DNA of 64,000 bases from Streptomyces maremycinicus (GTDB lineage: Bacteria > Actinomycetota > Actinomycetes > Streptomycetales > Streptomycetaceae), in the NCBI RefSeq assembly GCF_001184025.1, contig NZ_BBYG01000008.1:62001-126000 (forward strand), in the 5' to 3' direction. The translations under genes and the position numbers were made by a program. Position 1 is the stretch's first letter. Every line of letters starts with the position of its first letter. Of the stretch, positions 8,888 to 16,365 are shown one piece after another. The notes under the pieces were generated by a model. It ran no database searches. It was given only the letters and a program-made list of their open reading frames with translations, and was not told where the DNA came from.

Positions 8888-9382
8888 TCAGGCAGACGCC
8901 GTGACCGGGCACGCGGTCTGGGAGGACAGGCGGCGCAGCGCGGCTTCCGCCAGCAGTCCCGCCGACACGAAAGCCAGCAGTGGCTGCAGGGGAGCCCAGT
9001 AGCTCAAGGCTCCGGAAGCTCCGAGGAGCAAGAGGACGAGCTTGTTGCAGACCGGGCAGCCGATGGCGAAGAAGGACAGCGCGCCGCCGACCATTCCCTG
9101 ACGGCCGCCGTTGTGGGTCTTGGGCCCCGAGGGGGCAGCGGGTTGGCGCACATAGGTGGTCAGGACGATGCCTGCCAGTACGGCCGTGACGGCGAGGGCC
9201 GGGTAGTTCCACCACTGCACGGGGACCGACCGGCCGAACAGCGGATTGGGCACCACGTCGGTGGGTGCGCCGACCAGGATCGCTGTGGCCAGGGCACCGA
9301 CGCCCGCCACAGTCCACTGCCGGGTCCGCCAACCACGCAGTGCTGCACCCGCCCGACTCAATGAGCGCGGGGAAGAAGACAT
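8888..9382 (-). CDS. Small membrane protein with CPVC motif
   Basis: 164 aa with hydrophobic segments at about 25-40, 60-78, 98-125 and 130-148. The outstanding feature is FFAIGCPVCNK (Cys109, Cys112), a thioredoxin-like CxxC placed at the edge of a membrane helix. I do not recognise a named family, but the position next to DsbA-like and CcdA-like genes argues for a role in membrane thiol or quinone-linked redox chemistry, analogous to (not homologous with, as far as I can see) VKOR. The start at 9382 has GGAG nine bases upstream. A longer frame to 9622 lacks a better ribosome site. Confidence 0.8.
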   Translation of the reverse strand: MSSSPRSLSRAGAALRGWRTRQWTVAGVGALATAILVGAPTDVVPNPLFGRSVPVQWWNYPALAVTAVLAGIVLTTYVRQPAAPSGPKTHNGGRQGMVGGALSFFAIGCPVCNKLVLLLLGASGALSYWAPLQPLLAFVSAGLLAEAALRRLSSQTACPVTASA

Positions 9383-9403
9383 ACTGAAAAGCTCCGTTTC
9401 CAA

Positions 9404-9440
9404 GGATTTAGGAACACGACCGAAAGGCCGGTCTAAATCC
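9404..9440. repeat. Short inverted repeat around a stop codon
   Basis: GGATTTA (9404-9410) and TAAATCC (9434-9440) are perfect inverse copies enclosing a smaller CCG/CGG stem. The element spans the stop codon of the 9433-9816 gene and lies just upstream of the CPVC gene. It could be an attenuator, a terminator or an operator; there is no T-run on the minus strand to settle this. Confidence 0.4.
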
Positions 9441-9816
9441 GTAGAACGGAGTGAAGTGTCGTTGGCGGCGGCGGAGCCGGGCCGCCCGACAGCATCCCGG
9501 AGAGCTGTGAATGGGACGGCGTAGGGGCGGTATGAAGGGCTGCGGGACCGGGGCACGAAGCCGTCGGCGACACACTTTCTGCCCGCTGCGCGCTGTGATC
9601 GGCGAGCACCTTCTTGCCGCATGGCGCCGCCGTCCCGCCGGACCCCTCAGAGGCGATAGGTGCATGCACATGCTGCGCGGCGGACGGGGGCGTGCCGGGC
9701 CCGCCACGCTCCGCGTGTCCAAAGACGCACAACAGCGCCACCACGGCTACAAGCAGAGCCAGCACACCGCGGAAGCCGACGTGTGTCGGCCTCTGTGCCA
9801 CTGCTCGCTTCATCAT
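9433..9816 (-). CDS. Small secreted or anchored His/Pro-rich protein (DUF6153-like)
   Basis: 127 aa. An Arg/Lys-containing start is followed by a hydrophobic stretch (about 17-33, GVLALLVAVVALLCVFG), then a low-complexity Ala/Pro/His/Ser-rich extracytoplasmic part with only two later cysteines. Size and layout recall the DUF6153 proteins common in Streptomyces, whose function is unknown; the resemblance is by eye. An AGGATCG sequence precedes two adjacent ATG codons (9816, 9813). First of four minus-strand genes leading into the CPVC-DsbA-CcdA unit. Confidence 0.6.
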   Translation of the reverse strand: MMKRAVAQRPTHVGFRGVLALLVAVVALLCVFGHAERGGPGTPPSAAQHVHAPIASEGSGGTAAPCGKKVLADHSAQRAESVSPTASCPGPAALHTAPTPSHSQLSGMLSGGPAPPPPTTLHSVLRI

Positions 9817-9934
9817 CGATCCTGCGTCCGCTCGGAGACTCAGCCACCATAGGACACCCGCACGGCTCCGTACCCTCGGCAGGCCGGGTGGGCGGAGACT
9901 CAGGCGGGTGAGTCGGATGCCGCGGTACCCAAGC

Positions 9935-10455
<521 letters not shown>

Positions 10456-10579
10456 TGGCAGGGGTGGGGCGGGTCCGTGCAGAGTTGGAGTCAGGGGAAC
10501 TCCTTGGACCCGCCCCGCTCACCGGCCACCTGCCCTTGGGCTGGCCGGCAGGTGAGGCTGGAGGCCCCGACGCGGGGAT

Positions 10580-11284
10580 CTACGAGGCAGTGGCCAGATC
10601 GTTGAGTAACTCGTCGAGGCCCACGACGCGGAACGACTGGAGACGGCGAATCAACTGCGAGGCGAGGAACGTCCCGATGTTCGGATGGCCGTACGGCAAC
10701 GGCGCATCCGGCTGTGCGATGACCTTCACACCGCTCTCGTCCCGGCTGTAAAGAGTGCCGTGCACGCCGTACAGGGGCGCGCTCCTGGCCAGGAACACCG
10801 TCGGGTCGCCCTCCAGGTGCGGACAAAGCCTCGCGGCGGCGCGGGTGTGCCTGCGGCACACCGGAGGCTGATTGGTGAGAATGCGCGGCTGCCGTGGATC
10901 GTGATCCCGAGGGCCGGCGAGAAAGATGAACCCGAGGGGCGTGCGGGCGGGACCTGTGCAGACCTGGCAGGTGAGCGTCTGCATGCACACCATCTGCCGG
11001 TGGGGGTGCATCAGCTTCCACTGTGGCTCACCGGAGATCCGGCCTTCGGCGTCGACAGGGTTCCACCCGCACCGGGCCCAGAGCACGCCCCGCGGGTCTC
11101 GGTCACGGGGGTCCTCGTCCGCGTAGTACAGCCGCGGGGCGGAGGAGTGGCGCGTGATGACGAGGTTGTCCGGCGCCGCGTCCTCCCCTTCCCTCTGGGT
11201 GATGTACGGGACCAGGGAAAGGTTCTTGCCGCTCGGCTCGACGGCCCGCGGGTTGTACGTGAGGCGGAGAGGCGGGAAGGTCAC
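10580..11284 (-). CDS. Uncharacterised protein with CxxC and RRH segments
   Basis: 234 aa from a GTG at 11284 that overlaps the upstream stop by 4 bp and has GGAGG four bases before it. No recognised domain. Visible are a Cys cluster (MVCMQTLTCQVC, about residues 97-108), a second one (PPVCRRHTRAAARLCPHL, about 140-157), Trp/Arg-rich beta-type segments, and a C-terminal helix (LRFVVGLDELL-like). The two Cys/His groups could bind zinc in an HNH-like or ribbon fold, but no catalytic signature can be defended. It is co-translated with the 142-aa protein upstream; similar two-gene units occur in streptomycete accessory DNA. Confidence 0.65.
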   Translation of the reverse strand: MTFPPLRLTYNPRAVEPSGKNLSLVPYITQREGEDAAPDNLVITRHSSAPRLYYADEDPRDRDPRGVLWARCGWNPVDAEGRISGEPQWKLMHPHRQMVCMQTLTCQVCTGPARTPLGFIFLAGPRDHDPRQPRILTNQPPVCRRHTRAAARLCPHLEGDPTVFLARSAPLYGVHGTLYSRDESGVKVIAQPDAPLPYGHPNIGTFLASQLIRRLQSFRVVGLDELLNDLATAS

Positions 11285-11709
11285 GACGCCTCCGTAAGGC
11301 ACTGGTGGGCCAGCAGGCGTTCGAGGAGTTCGTCGAGCATCCACGCCATGCGCCGGATGCGTCCGACGGCCCGGCGGTGGTCGGTGGGTACTTCCTCGGT
11401 CCGGATGGTGAGCCCGCGCGCGATTAGGTCGGACACTTGCTCGTCCTGCTCGGACACCTTGGAGCCCACGGCGAGGTGGACGAGTCGCATCACGTCGCCA
11501 CGGAGGCGCTGTGCGTGCTCGTCGACCTCGGGTTCGGTGGACGTGTAGTCGTCCAGGACGGCTGCCACGTCATCGAGCAGCAAGCCGTCGACATACGGAG
11601 CCCACCGCTGCACCTTCTCCAGGACCTTTCTCAAGCCGGCCTCGGTGAAGGGCTGTACGGCGGCTGGCACGGGATGGGGGCCAACCGGGGCGGAGGGCGG
11701 GGCCGTCAC
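11281..11709 (-). CDS. Uncharacterised helical protein (possibly DUF6415-like)
   Basis: 142 aa, mainly amphipathic helix (FTEAGLRKVLEKVQRWAPYVDGLLLDDVAAVLDDY, then HAQRLRGDVMRLVHLAV and RRMAWMLDELLERLL), with a Pro-rich start. The layout resembles small streptomycete proteins annotated as DUF6415, but this is by impression. No enzyme motif, signal peptide or membrane segment. Its stop overlaps the start of the 234-aa gene (4 bp), so the pair forms one operon. No clear ribosome site precedes the ATG at 11709. Confidence 0.6.
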   Translation of the reverse strand: MTAPPSAPVGPHPVPAAVQPFTEAGLRKVLEKVQRWAPYVDGLLLDDVAAVLDDYTSTEPEVDEHAQRLRGDVMRLVHLAVGSKVSEQDEQVSDLIARGLTIRTEEVPTDHRRAVGRIRRMAWMLDELLERLLAHQCLTEAS

Positions 11710-11856
11710 CGCTCCCTCTCCTCTGGCACAGCGAGGCGGAGCCGGTAGGCACCTCGTACGGGGGCGGGCACGGTGATCTCCTCTACGCGAAGTCGGTGAT
11801 CCGGACGCCCCTGGAATGGGCCGGCCAATGGCTTCGAGGCTCCCGTCGCGGTAGTG

Positions 11857-11934
11857 GCGTTTCCACGCCGTTGCTACGCCGTCTCCCCGCCGTTTGGACG
11901 GCGGAGAAGCGTCGGTCGGACGGCGTGGAAACGC
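11857..11934. repeat. Large perfect inverted repeat with nested hairpin
   Basis: GCGTTTCCACGCCG at 11857-11870 is exactly inverted as CGGCGTGGAAACGC at 11921-11934. Inside the 50-base loop, TCTCCCCGCCGT and ACGGCGGAGA form a second hairpin with a TTGG loop (about 11882-11907), so the whole 78 bp can fold as a branched structure. It lies 60 bp upstream of the RsbW-like gene at 11995 and about 145 bp from the divergent gene at 11709. Confidence 0.8.
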
Positions 11935-11994
11935 GTTGGGGACAGGAGGAACCTGTGGGTCACGCCCGTTCGTACGACCGGAAGAGCGACCGCG

Positions 11995-12438
11995 ATGCTG
12001 AACGACTCAAACCCGGCGAGCCATCGTCCGCACACGCACTGGATGGTCCTGGCCGGTCGATGTGAGCCGATCGCCCCGGCCCGTGACCGGGTTCGTACCG
12101 TGCTGGCCGGCGTCGTGCCCTGCGTGGACGACGCGGTGCTGGTCGTATCCGAGCTGGTGGGCAACGCCGTGCGACACACGACGGCCGGCCCCGACTGTCT
12201 GACGATCGAAATTGACGGGGATCAGGTCGTCGTCGCGGTCCACGACCCGGAGCCTGACGATGCTCGTGTGCACCTGTCGGAGGCTGCTGCCGATCCGCTT
12301 GCCGAGTCCGGCCGTGGGCTGTGGCTGGTGCAGACGCTGGCACGTCGGTGGTACGTGGAGACCACCGCCGTCGGCAAGGCGGTCGTTGCCGTCCTGCCGC
12401 GCGGGAAAACGGCAGTCAGCCGAGCGGCAGGCTCTTGA
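11995..12438 (+). CDS. RsbW-like ATP-binding protein (HATPase_c)
   Basis: 147 aa single-domain GHKL ATPase of the anti-sigma or SpoIIAB/RsbW type abundant in Streptomyces. It has the N box VVSELVGNAVRHT (about residues 51-63) and the G box SGRGLWLVQTLARRW (about 104-118). Such proteins phosphorylate STAS antagonists or bind sigma factors; many lone paralogues have no known target. The ATG at 11995 fits the normal domain length; its ribosome site is weak. An aggagg sequence at about 11944 instead precedes a GTG in a different frame that would encode a 36-aa peptide. Convergent with, and overlapping by 23 bp, the 2H phosphoesterase gene. Confidence 0.85.
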   Translation: MLNDSNPASHRPHTHWMVLAGRCEPIAPARDRVRTVLAGVVPCVDDAVLVVSELVGNAVRHTTAGPDCLTIEIDGDQVVVAVHDPEPDDARVHLSEAAADPLAESGRGLWLVQTLARRWYVETTAVGKAVVAVLPRGKTAVSRAAGS

Positions 12439-13132
12439 CGACGTCCCATCGATAGGCGCGGTCCTCGCGTCGCAGCTCCACCAACTGCACTTCCCGGACG
12501 TGCAGATCGACTGGTGCAAGGCCCCGGAGTGGGGTGACGGCCTCGATGACCGGAGCAGCGGGGCGTGGCCGGTTGTTGTAGGCCAGGCTCAGGTGCGGGC
12601 GGAACAGCGCGGTCGGCTTGCGGGGAGCGAGCCCCAACGGAGCCATGGACTCGCTGAGGGCCGCGTGCAGTGCCAGTACCGGGCCCCAAGGGGCGACCGT
12701 CAGGCGTACGGCTCCCCGAGAACCCGCGAGCGGGACCGCCCGCAGGCGGAAGGCCGCCGGGAGAAGTGGGGCCGCCGCGCTGATGACGTCATCGAGACGG
12801 CTCAGCGGCAACGCTGCGGCGGAACCGACGCGTGTGAGCGTGATGTGCAACCCGTCGTCGGGGACAGGATTCAGGTCGAGCGGCGCGAGGTGCTGCTGGC
12901 AGCGAAGAGCGAGGTCGGCCAGCGCTGGGCTGTCGGGGAAGGTGAGCATCCAGTAGTACGCCCGGGTCCGTGCCGTCCAGCCGGGCCGGTCCCAGTGATC
13001 GACCATGGTCTCCACGGCGTCGAAGGCGGCCTGGTCGTGCGCCGCGATCACCGCCGCGTCACTCAGGTCGGCCGGCGGGTGGGCAGGGAAGGCTGCGGGA
13101 TCGGCGCTGAGCTGGATGTGCGGCCAAGACAC
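12416..13132 (-). CDS. 2H phosphoesterase (2'-5' RNA ligase family)
   Basis: 238 aa with both signature motifs of the 2H superfamily: HITLTRVG (HxT, about residue 122) and FRPHLSLAYN (HxS, about residue 190). The fold hydrolyses or ligates 2'-5' linked or cyclic RNA phosphodiesters. The GTG at 13132 is chosen because AAGGAG lies eight bases upstream; the longer frame to 13450 is antisense-like coding within the regulator gene. The gene follows the TPR regulator by 19 bp, so the two are very likely co-transcribed. The physiological RNA or nucleotide substrate is unknown. Confidence 0.85.
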   Translation of the reverse strand: MSWPHIQLSADPAAFPAHPPADLSDAAVIAAHDQAAFDAVETMVDHWDRPGWTARTRAYYWMLTFPDSPALADLALRCQQHLAPLDLNPVPDDGLHITLTRVGSAAALPLSRLDDVISAAAPLLPAAFRLRAVPLAGSRGAVRLTVAPWGPVLALHAALSESMAPLGLAPRKPTALFRPHLSLAYNNRPRPAAPVIEAVTPLRGLAPVDLHVREVQLVELRREDRAYRWDVVKSLPLG

Positions 13133-13151
13133 CCGGCGAACTCCTTCGTGA

Positions 13152-14474
13152 TCACCCCGCCTCGACAGGCGGGAGCTGACGGCCCCAGGCGCGGAGCTGT
13201 TCGCCATACTCGCGCACCGCCGGCCGGGACCGCCAAGGGGCTGCCCGCTCGTACAGGTCCCGGGAGCGTTGCCGTACCGAGCTGATCGGCAGCGGGCTGG
13301 CCAGAGTGATCGCCTGTTGCCCAAGGGACATGGCGTGCTCCACGTCGGGTGCTCGCTGTTGAAGCACCGCGGTGGCCACGTCGAGGCGGACCAGCGAGCG
13401 GCTCCACGCGGAGTCGGACCTCTCGACCAGGTCGTCGAGGTCTTCGGCATCTCTTAGCACGTGCCCGGTGTCCTGCAGAGCGACACGGGCGGTCAGTGCA
13501 TTGGCCAGGGTGCGGGCCCGCCCATACGGCAAGAAAGAGATGCAGGAGGTCAGGCCGGGGGTCACGTCATGCCGGTCGGAGAGCTCCAGCGCTCGCCCGA
13601 TGGCCCGCTCGCCCTGGTTCCGGTCACCGAGCTTGCCGAGCGCCCGAGCCCGGCCGTTGACCAGCAGCCGGATGGCCTGCGGATGGTTCGGCGCCCGGTC
13701 CACCGCGGCGGCGGCCCGCGCGTCGGCCTCGTCGTAACGGCCGGCGTAGTACGCCGCGAAGGACTGAGTGCCGCAAGCCCACATCTCGGTGTCGAGATCG
13801 CCGATCGCCCGGCTAAGTTCTAGCGCTTCGGCGCAGTACGCCTCAGCCAAGGGGAACGCGCCGGTGTTCACCGCCATGTAGCCGAGCAGCCCGCCGGCGC
13901 GTGCGGTGATCCGGAACAGTTCCCTGCGTGCGGCCGGAGGTTGCTGACCGGCGAGCAGGGTGTACCCCATGCTGCGCAGGCTCTTCGTCTGTCCCCACAG
14001 GCTGTCCGGCCCGTCCTTCTCGTACCGCTCGGTGATCACATCGATCCGGGAGGCGAGAAAGGACAGAGTGGTCTGGTCGACGTTGCCGCAGGCCAGCTGA
14101 CGGGCTCGGGCGACAATCTCCGCCGGGTCGTCATCGTGGGTGGTCGGGCCGGCCTGGGGAGAAGGTGGAACGTCCGCAGGTAGTGGCTCTGGGGCGGTCG
14201 GCGAATAGGCGGAGGCCGAAGCGAAGAGGTCGCGGGCAGCTCTGCCCAGCAGCTCTTCCAGAATGCGGCACGTGTCGGGGCGGGGAAGCTGCTTCAGTTC
14301 CCCACTCAGCCACCGGTCGAACTGTCGCGAAGAGACCGCGACCGAGGCCAGCCGAGGGTCAGCCGCCTCCTTGGCCAGGTTCCGGGCCGCGCGGGAGAAC
14401 TGCACCTCGAACGCCGTGTAAGTCGTGAGGTGGCGCTCTTCGAGTAACTGCCGCAGCAGCGTGTTCCGGGGCAA
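13152..14474 (-). CDS. TPR-containing transcriptional regulator
   Basis: 440 aa. The TTG start at 14474 is chosen because GGGAGG lies six bases upstream; family members begin with this type of sequence (PRNTLLRQLLEERHLTTYTAFEVQF). Residues about 10-80 look like a DNA-binding helix-turn-helix (VSSRQFDRWLSGELKQLPRPDTCRILEELL). From about 150 on there are repeated helical pairs of TPR type (AVNTGAFPLAEAYCAEALELSRAIGD, YYAGRYDEADARAAAAVDRAP, RALGKLGDRNQGERAIGRALEL). Streptomycete proteins with this layout act as pathway or peptide-responsive regulators. It is divergent from the XRE gene at 14658 and co-transcribed with the 2H phosphoesterase. Confidence 0.82.
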   Translation of the reverse strand: MPRNTLLRQLLEERHLTTYTAFEVQFSRAARNLAKEAADPRLASVAVSSRQFDRWLSGELKQLPRPDTCRILEELLGRAARDLFASASAYSPTAPEPLPADVPPSPQAGPTTHDDDPAEIVARARQLACGNVDQTTLSFLASRIDVITERYEKDGPDSLWGQTKSLRSMGYTLLAGQQPPAARRELFRITARAGGLLGYMAVNTGAFPLAEAYCAEALELSRAIGDLDTEMWACGTQSFAAYYAGRYDEADARAAAAVDRAPNHPQAIRLLVNGRARALGKLGDRNQGERAIGRALELSDRHDVTPGLTSCISFLPYGRARTLANALTARVALQDTGHVLRDAEDLDDLVERSDSAWSRSLVRLDVATAVLQQRAPDVEHAMSLGQQAITLASPLPISSVRQRSRDLYERAAPWRSRPAVREYGEQLRAWGRQLPPVEAG

Positions 14475-14657
14475 GGAAGACCTCCCAACACGTCGGCGGA
14501 ACCAGGGGCTCCTCGGAGAATGGCACGCACGCCGGGCCGTGCGGCGTACGGGACGTCCTACGCAAGAGTGGCGACGCAAAGCACAACTAGGCAATATGTC
14601 TGGCTAAGTTGGCCCGTACGGGTTGTCCGCCAACGGGTGGATGGACAGACTGCCCTC

Positions 14658-15539
14658 ATGGCACTGAAGAGGAAGCTGGTCCCTCAGTCGGTCTACCGAC
14701 GCCAGCTCGCCACACGGCTGCGCGAGTTACGGGAGGCGTCCGGCCTGACCCTCACCGAGGTGTCGGAGCAGATCGAAGTCAACCAGGGGTCTCTCAGCCG
14801 GATCGAGACCGGCGAGCGCGGTACCACCCCAGTACTGGTTCGCGCTCTCCTCGACTGCTACGCCGTCACGGACACCGAGCTGCGTGACGACATCCTGGAC
14901 TTGGTGCGTGCCGACAAGGAACAACAGAAGCCCTGGTGGCGCAAGTACTCCACGGTTCTCACCCCGACCCGCTACGACGGTTACCTCGCCCTGGAGGCAG
15001 GGGCCATCGCGCTGGCCAACTACCAGCCCTTGCTCGTCCCCGGCCTGCTTCAGACGGAGGACTACGCTCGCGCCGTCATCGCCCAGATGCGTCCTGATCT
15101 CGGCGCCGATCAGGTGGACGCTCTGGTCAAGGTACGCATGGAACGCCAGGAAAGCCGCTTGGCCGGTGAGCGCCCCGCCGAACTGCGGGCCGTCCTGGAC
15201 GAAGGCGTCCTCCACCGCGTCATCGGCTCACCCACCGTGATGCGCCAGCAGTTCGAGCGCCTTGTCCAGGTCGGCGAACTACCGAACGTCACCATCCAGC
15301 TCCTCCCGTTCGCCCTCGGCGCCCATCCGGGCCTGTACGGCCCCTTCGTCATCCTCACCTTCCCCCAGCCCACAGCTCCGCTGGTCTGGCTGGAGAACCC
15401 CAACAACTCCGTGTATCTGGAGTCCCAAAGCGACGTCCAGAACTACACGGACACCTTCGACCAGCTCAGGGCCTCCGCCCTCAGCCCGTCCGAGACCCTT
15501 ACCCGACTCACCCGCACCGCCGAGGAGCTCGAACCTTGA
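14658..15539 (+). CDS. XRE-family regulator with DUF5753 (Scr1/WhiJ type)
   Basis: 293 aa. Residues 15-70 form a helix-turn-helix (RLRELREASGLTLTEVSEQIEVNQGSLSRIETGERG). Residues about 100-280 are the DUF5753 domain (LANYQPLLVPGLLQTEDYARAVI, RQQFERLV, LPFALGAHPGLYGPFVIL). This is the layout of WhiJ-like regulators, also labelled Scr1-family antitoxin-like. The ATG at 14658 lacks a good ribosome site; upstream reading has no family character. Its last bases overlap the DUF397 gene (TTGA), the standard arrangement of regulator and partner. Confidence 0.92.
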   Translation: MALKRKLVPQSVYRRQLATRLRELREASGLTLTEVSEQIEVNQGSLSRIETGERGTTPVLVRALLDCYAVTDTELRDDILDLVRADKEQQKPWWRKYSTVLTPTRYDGYLALEAGAIALANYQPLLVPGLLQTEDYARAVIAQMRPDLGADQVDALVKVRMERQESRLAGERPAELRAVLDEGVLHRVIGSPTVMRQQFERLVQVGELPNVTIQLLPFALGAHPGLYGPFVILTFPQPTAPLVWLENPNNSVYLESQSDVQNYTDTFDQLRASALSPSETLTRLTRTAEELEP

Positions 15540-15766
15540 GCACGATTCCGCCCCGCCGCCCCAGCGCCGAGGAACTGCACAACGCGCAATGGCGCAGGAG
15601 CTCCTACAGCGGAGGTGCCAACGACTGTGTCGAGATCGCCGACCTCGGCGCGTACGCGGGGGTGCGCGATTCCAAGGCCCCTGACCTCTCACCCGTGATC
15701 CTCAGCCGTTCCGCCCTGGGCAATCTGCTGGACCACTACACCGACGGCGAGACTTGCATCGGCTGA
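15536..15766 (+). CDS. DUF397 small partner protein
   Basis: 76 aa with the DUF397 hallmarks WRRSSYSGGANDCVEIA and VRDSKAPDLSPVILSRSAL. The TTG start overlaps the TGA of the XRE gene, so translation is coupled. In Streptomyces these small acidic proteins pair with WhiJ-type repressors and are thought to relieve or modulate them. Confidence 0.92.
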   Translation: MSTIPPRRPSAEELHNAQWRRSSYSGGANDCVEIADLGAYAGVRDSKAPDLSPVILSRSALGNLLDHYTDGETCIG

Positions 15767-15819
15767 GGCACTGCCGAGCCGCACATGCGCCCGTTGCAGC
15801 CGCCAACCAGGAGCACCGC

Positions 15820-16365
15820 GTGAGCGATCAGTCCGACAAGCTGTTCCTTCAGATTGTGGTCTGCGCGGCCGGAGTCGCAGCCGACGTCGGCCGGCTGATC
15901 ACGGCAGCGCACGAGCGGCACTGGGATGTCGGCGTTGTCGCCACCCCGCAAGGACTCGGCTTCCTTGACGCTGAGGCGGTCGTGGACCAGACCGGCCGCC
16001 CCATCCGCTCGGCCTGGCGGTCACCGGCGGAGCCGCGCCCGAGTCGGGCTGCGGATGCGATCGCGGTCGCCCCGGCGACCTTCAACACGGTCAACAAGTG
16101 GGCCGCCGGGATCTCGGACAACTTGGCGCTGGGGATCTTGTGCGAGGCGCCCGCCATGGGCGTTCCGGTCGCCATGTTGCCGTACCTGAACTCCGCCCAG
16201 GCCGCCCATCCTGCATACCGTAGGAGTCTGGATCTGCTGCGCGAGATGGGTGTCCTGATCGGTTCCTACGAGCCTCACCGGCCGAAGGCGGGCGGTGGGG
16301 CCGACCGCTACCGCTGGGAGGAAGTGCTGGAGCTGCTTGCCCCGAGGTTGCCCGCGCGGTCGTGA
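15820..16365 (+). CDS. Flavoprotein (PPC decarboxylase-like fold)
   Basis: 181 aa from GTG at 15820 with AGGAG seven bases upstream. The fold is that of the HFCD flavoprotein family: VVCAAGVAADVGRLITAA at the FMN phosphate end, VVATPQGLGFLD, then IAVAPATFNTVNKWAAGISDNLAL, the conserved block of phosphopantothenoylcysteine decarboxylase and lantibiotic EpiD-type proteins. A lone gene of this sort frequently follows XRE/DUF397 pairs in streptomycetes; its substrate is unknown. It ends one base before the stop of the convergent relaxase gene. Confidence 0.88.
   Translation: MSDQSDKLFLQIVVCAAGVAADVGRLITAAHERHWDVGVVATPQGLGFLDAEAVVDQTGRPIRSAWRSPAEPRPSRAADAIAVAPATFNTVNKWAAGISDNLALGILCEAPAMGVPVAMLPYLNSAQAAHPAYRRSLDLLREMGVLIGSYEPHRPKAGGGADRYRWEEVLELLAPRLPARS

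Noticed and set aside
11796..12065. Short peptide gene beginning at GTG 11955 with a good ribosome site
   Set aside because: It would give only 36 polar residues and overlaps the RsbW-like gene; no conservation can be judged from sequence alone.
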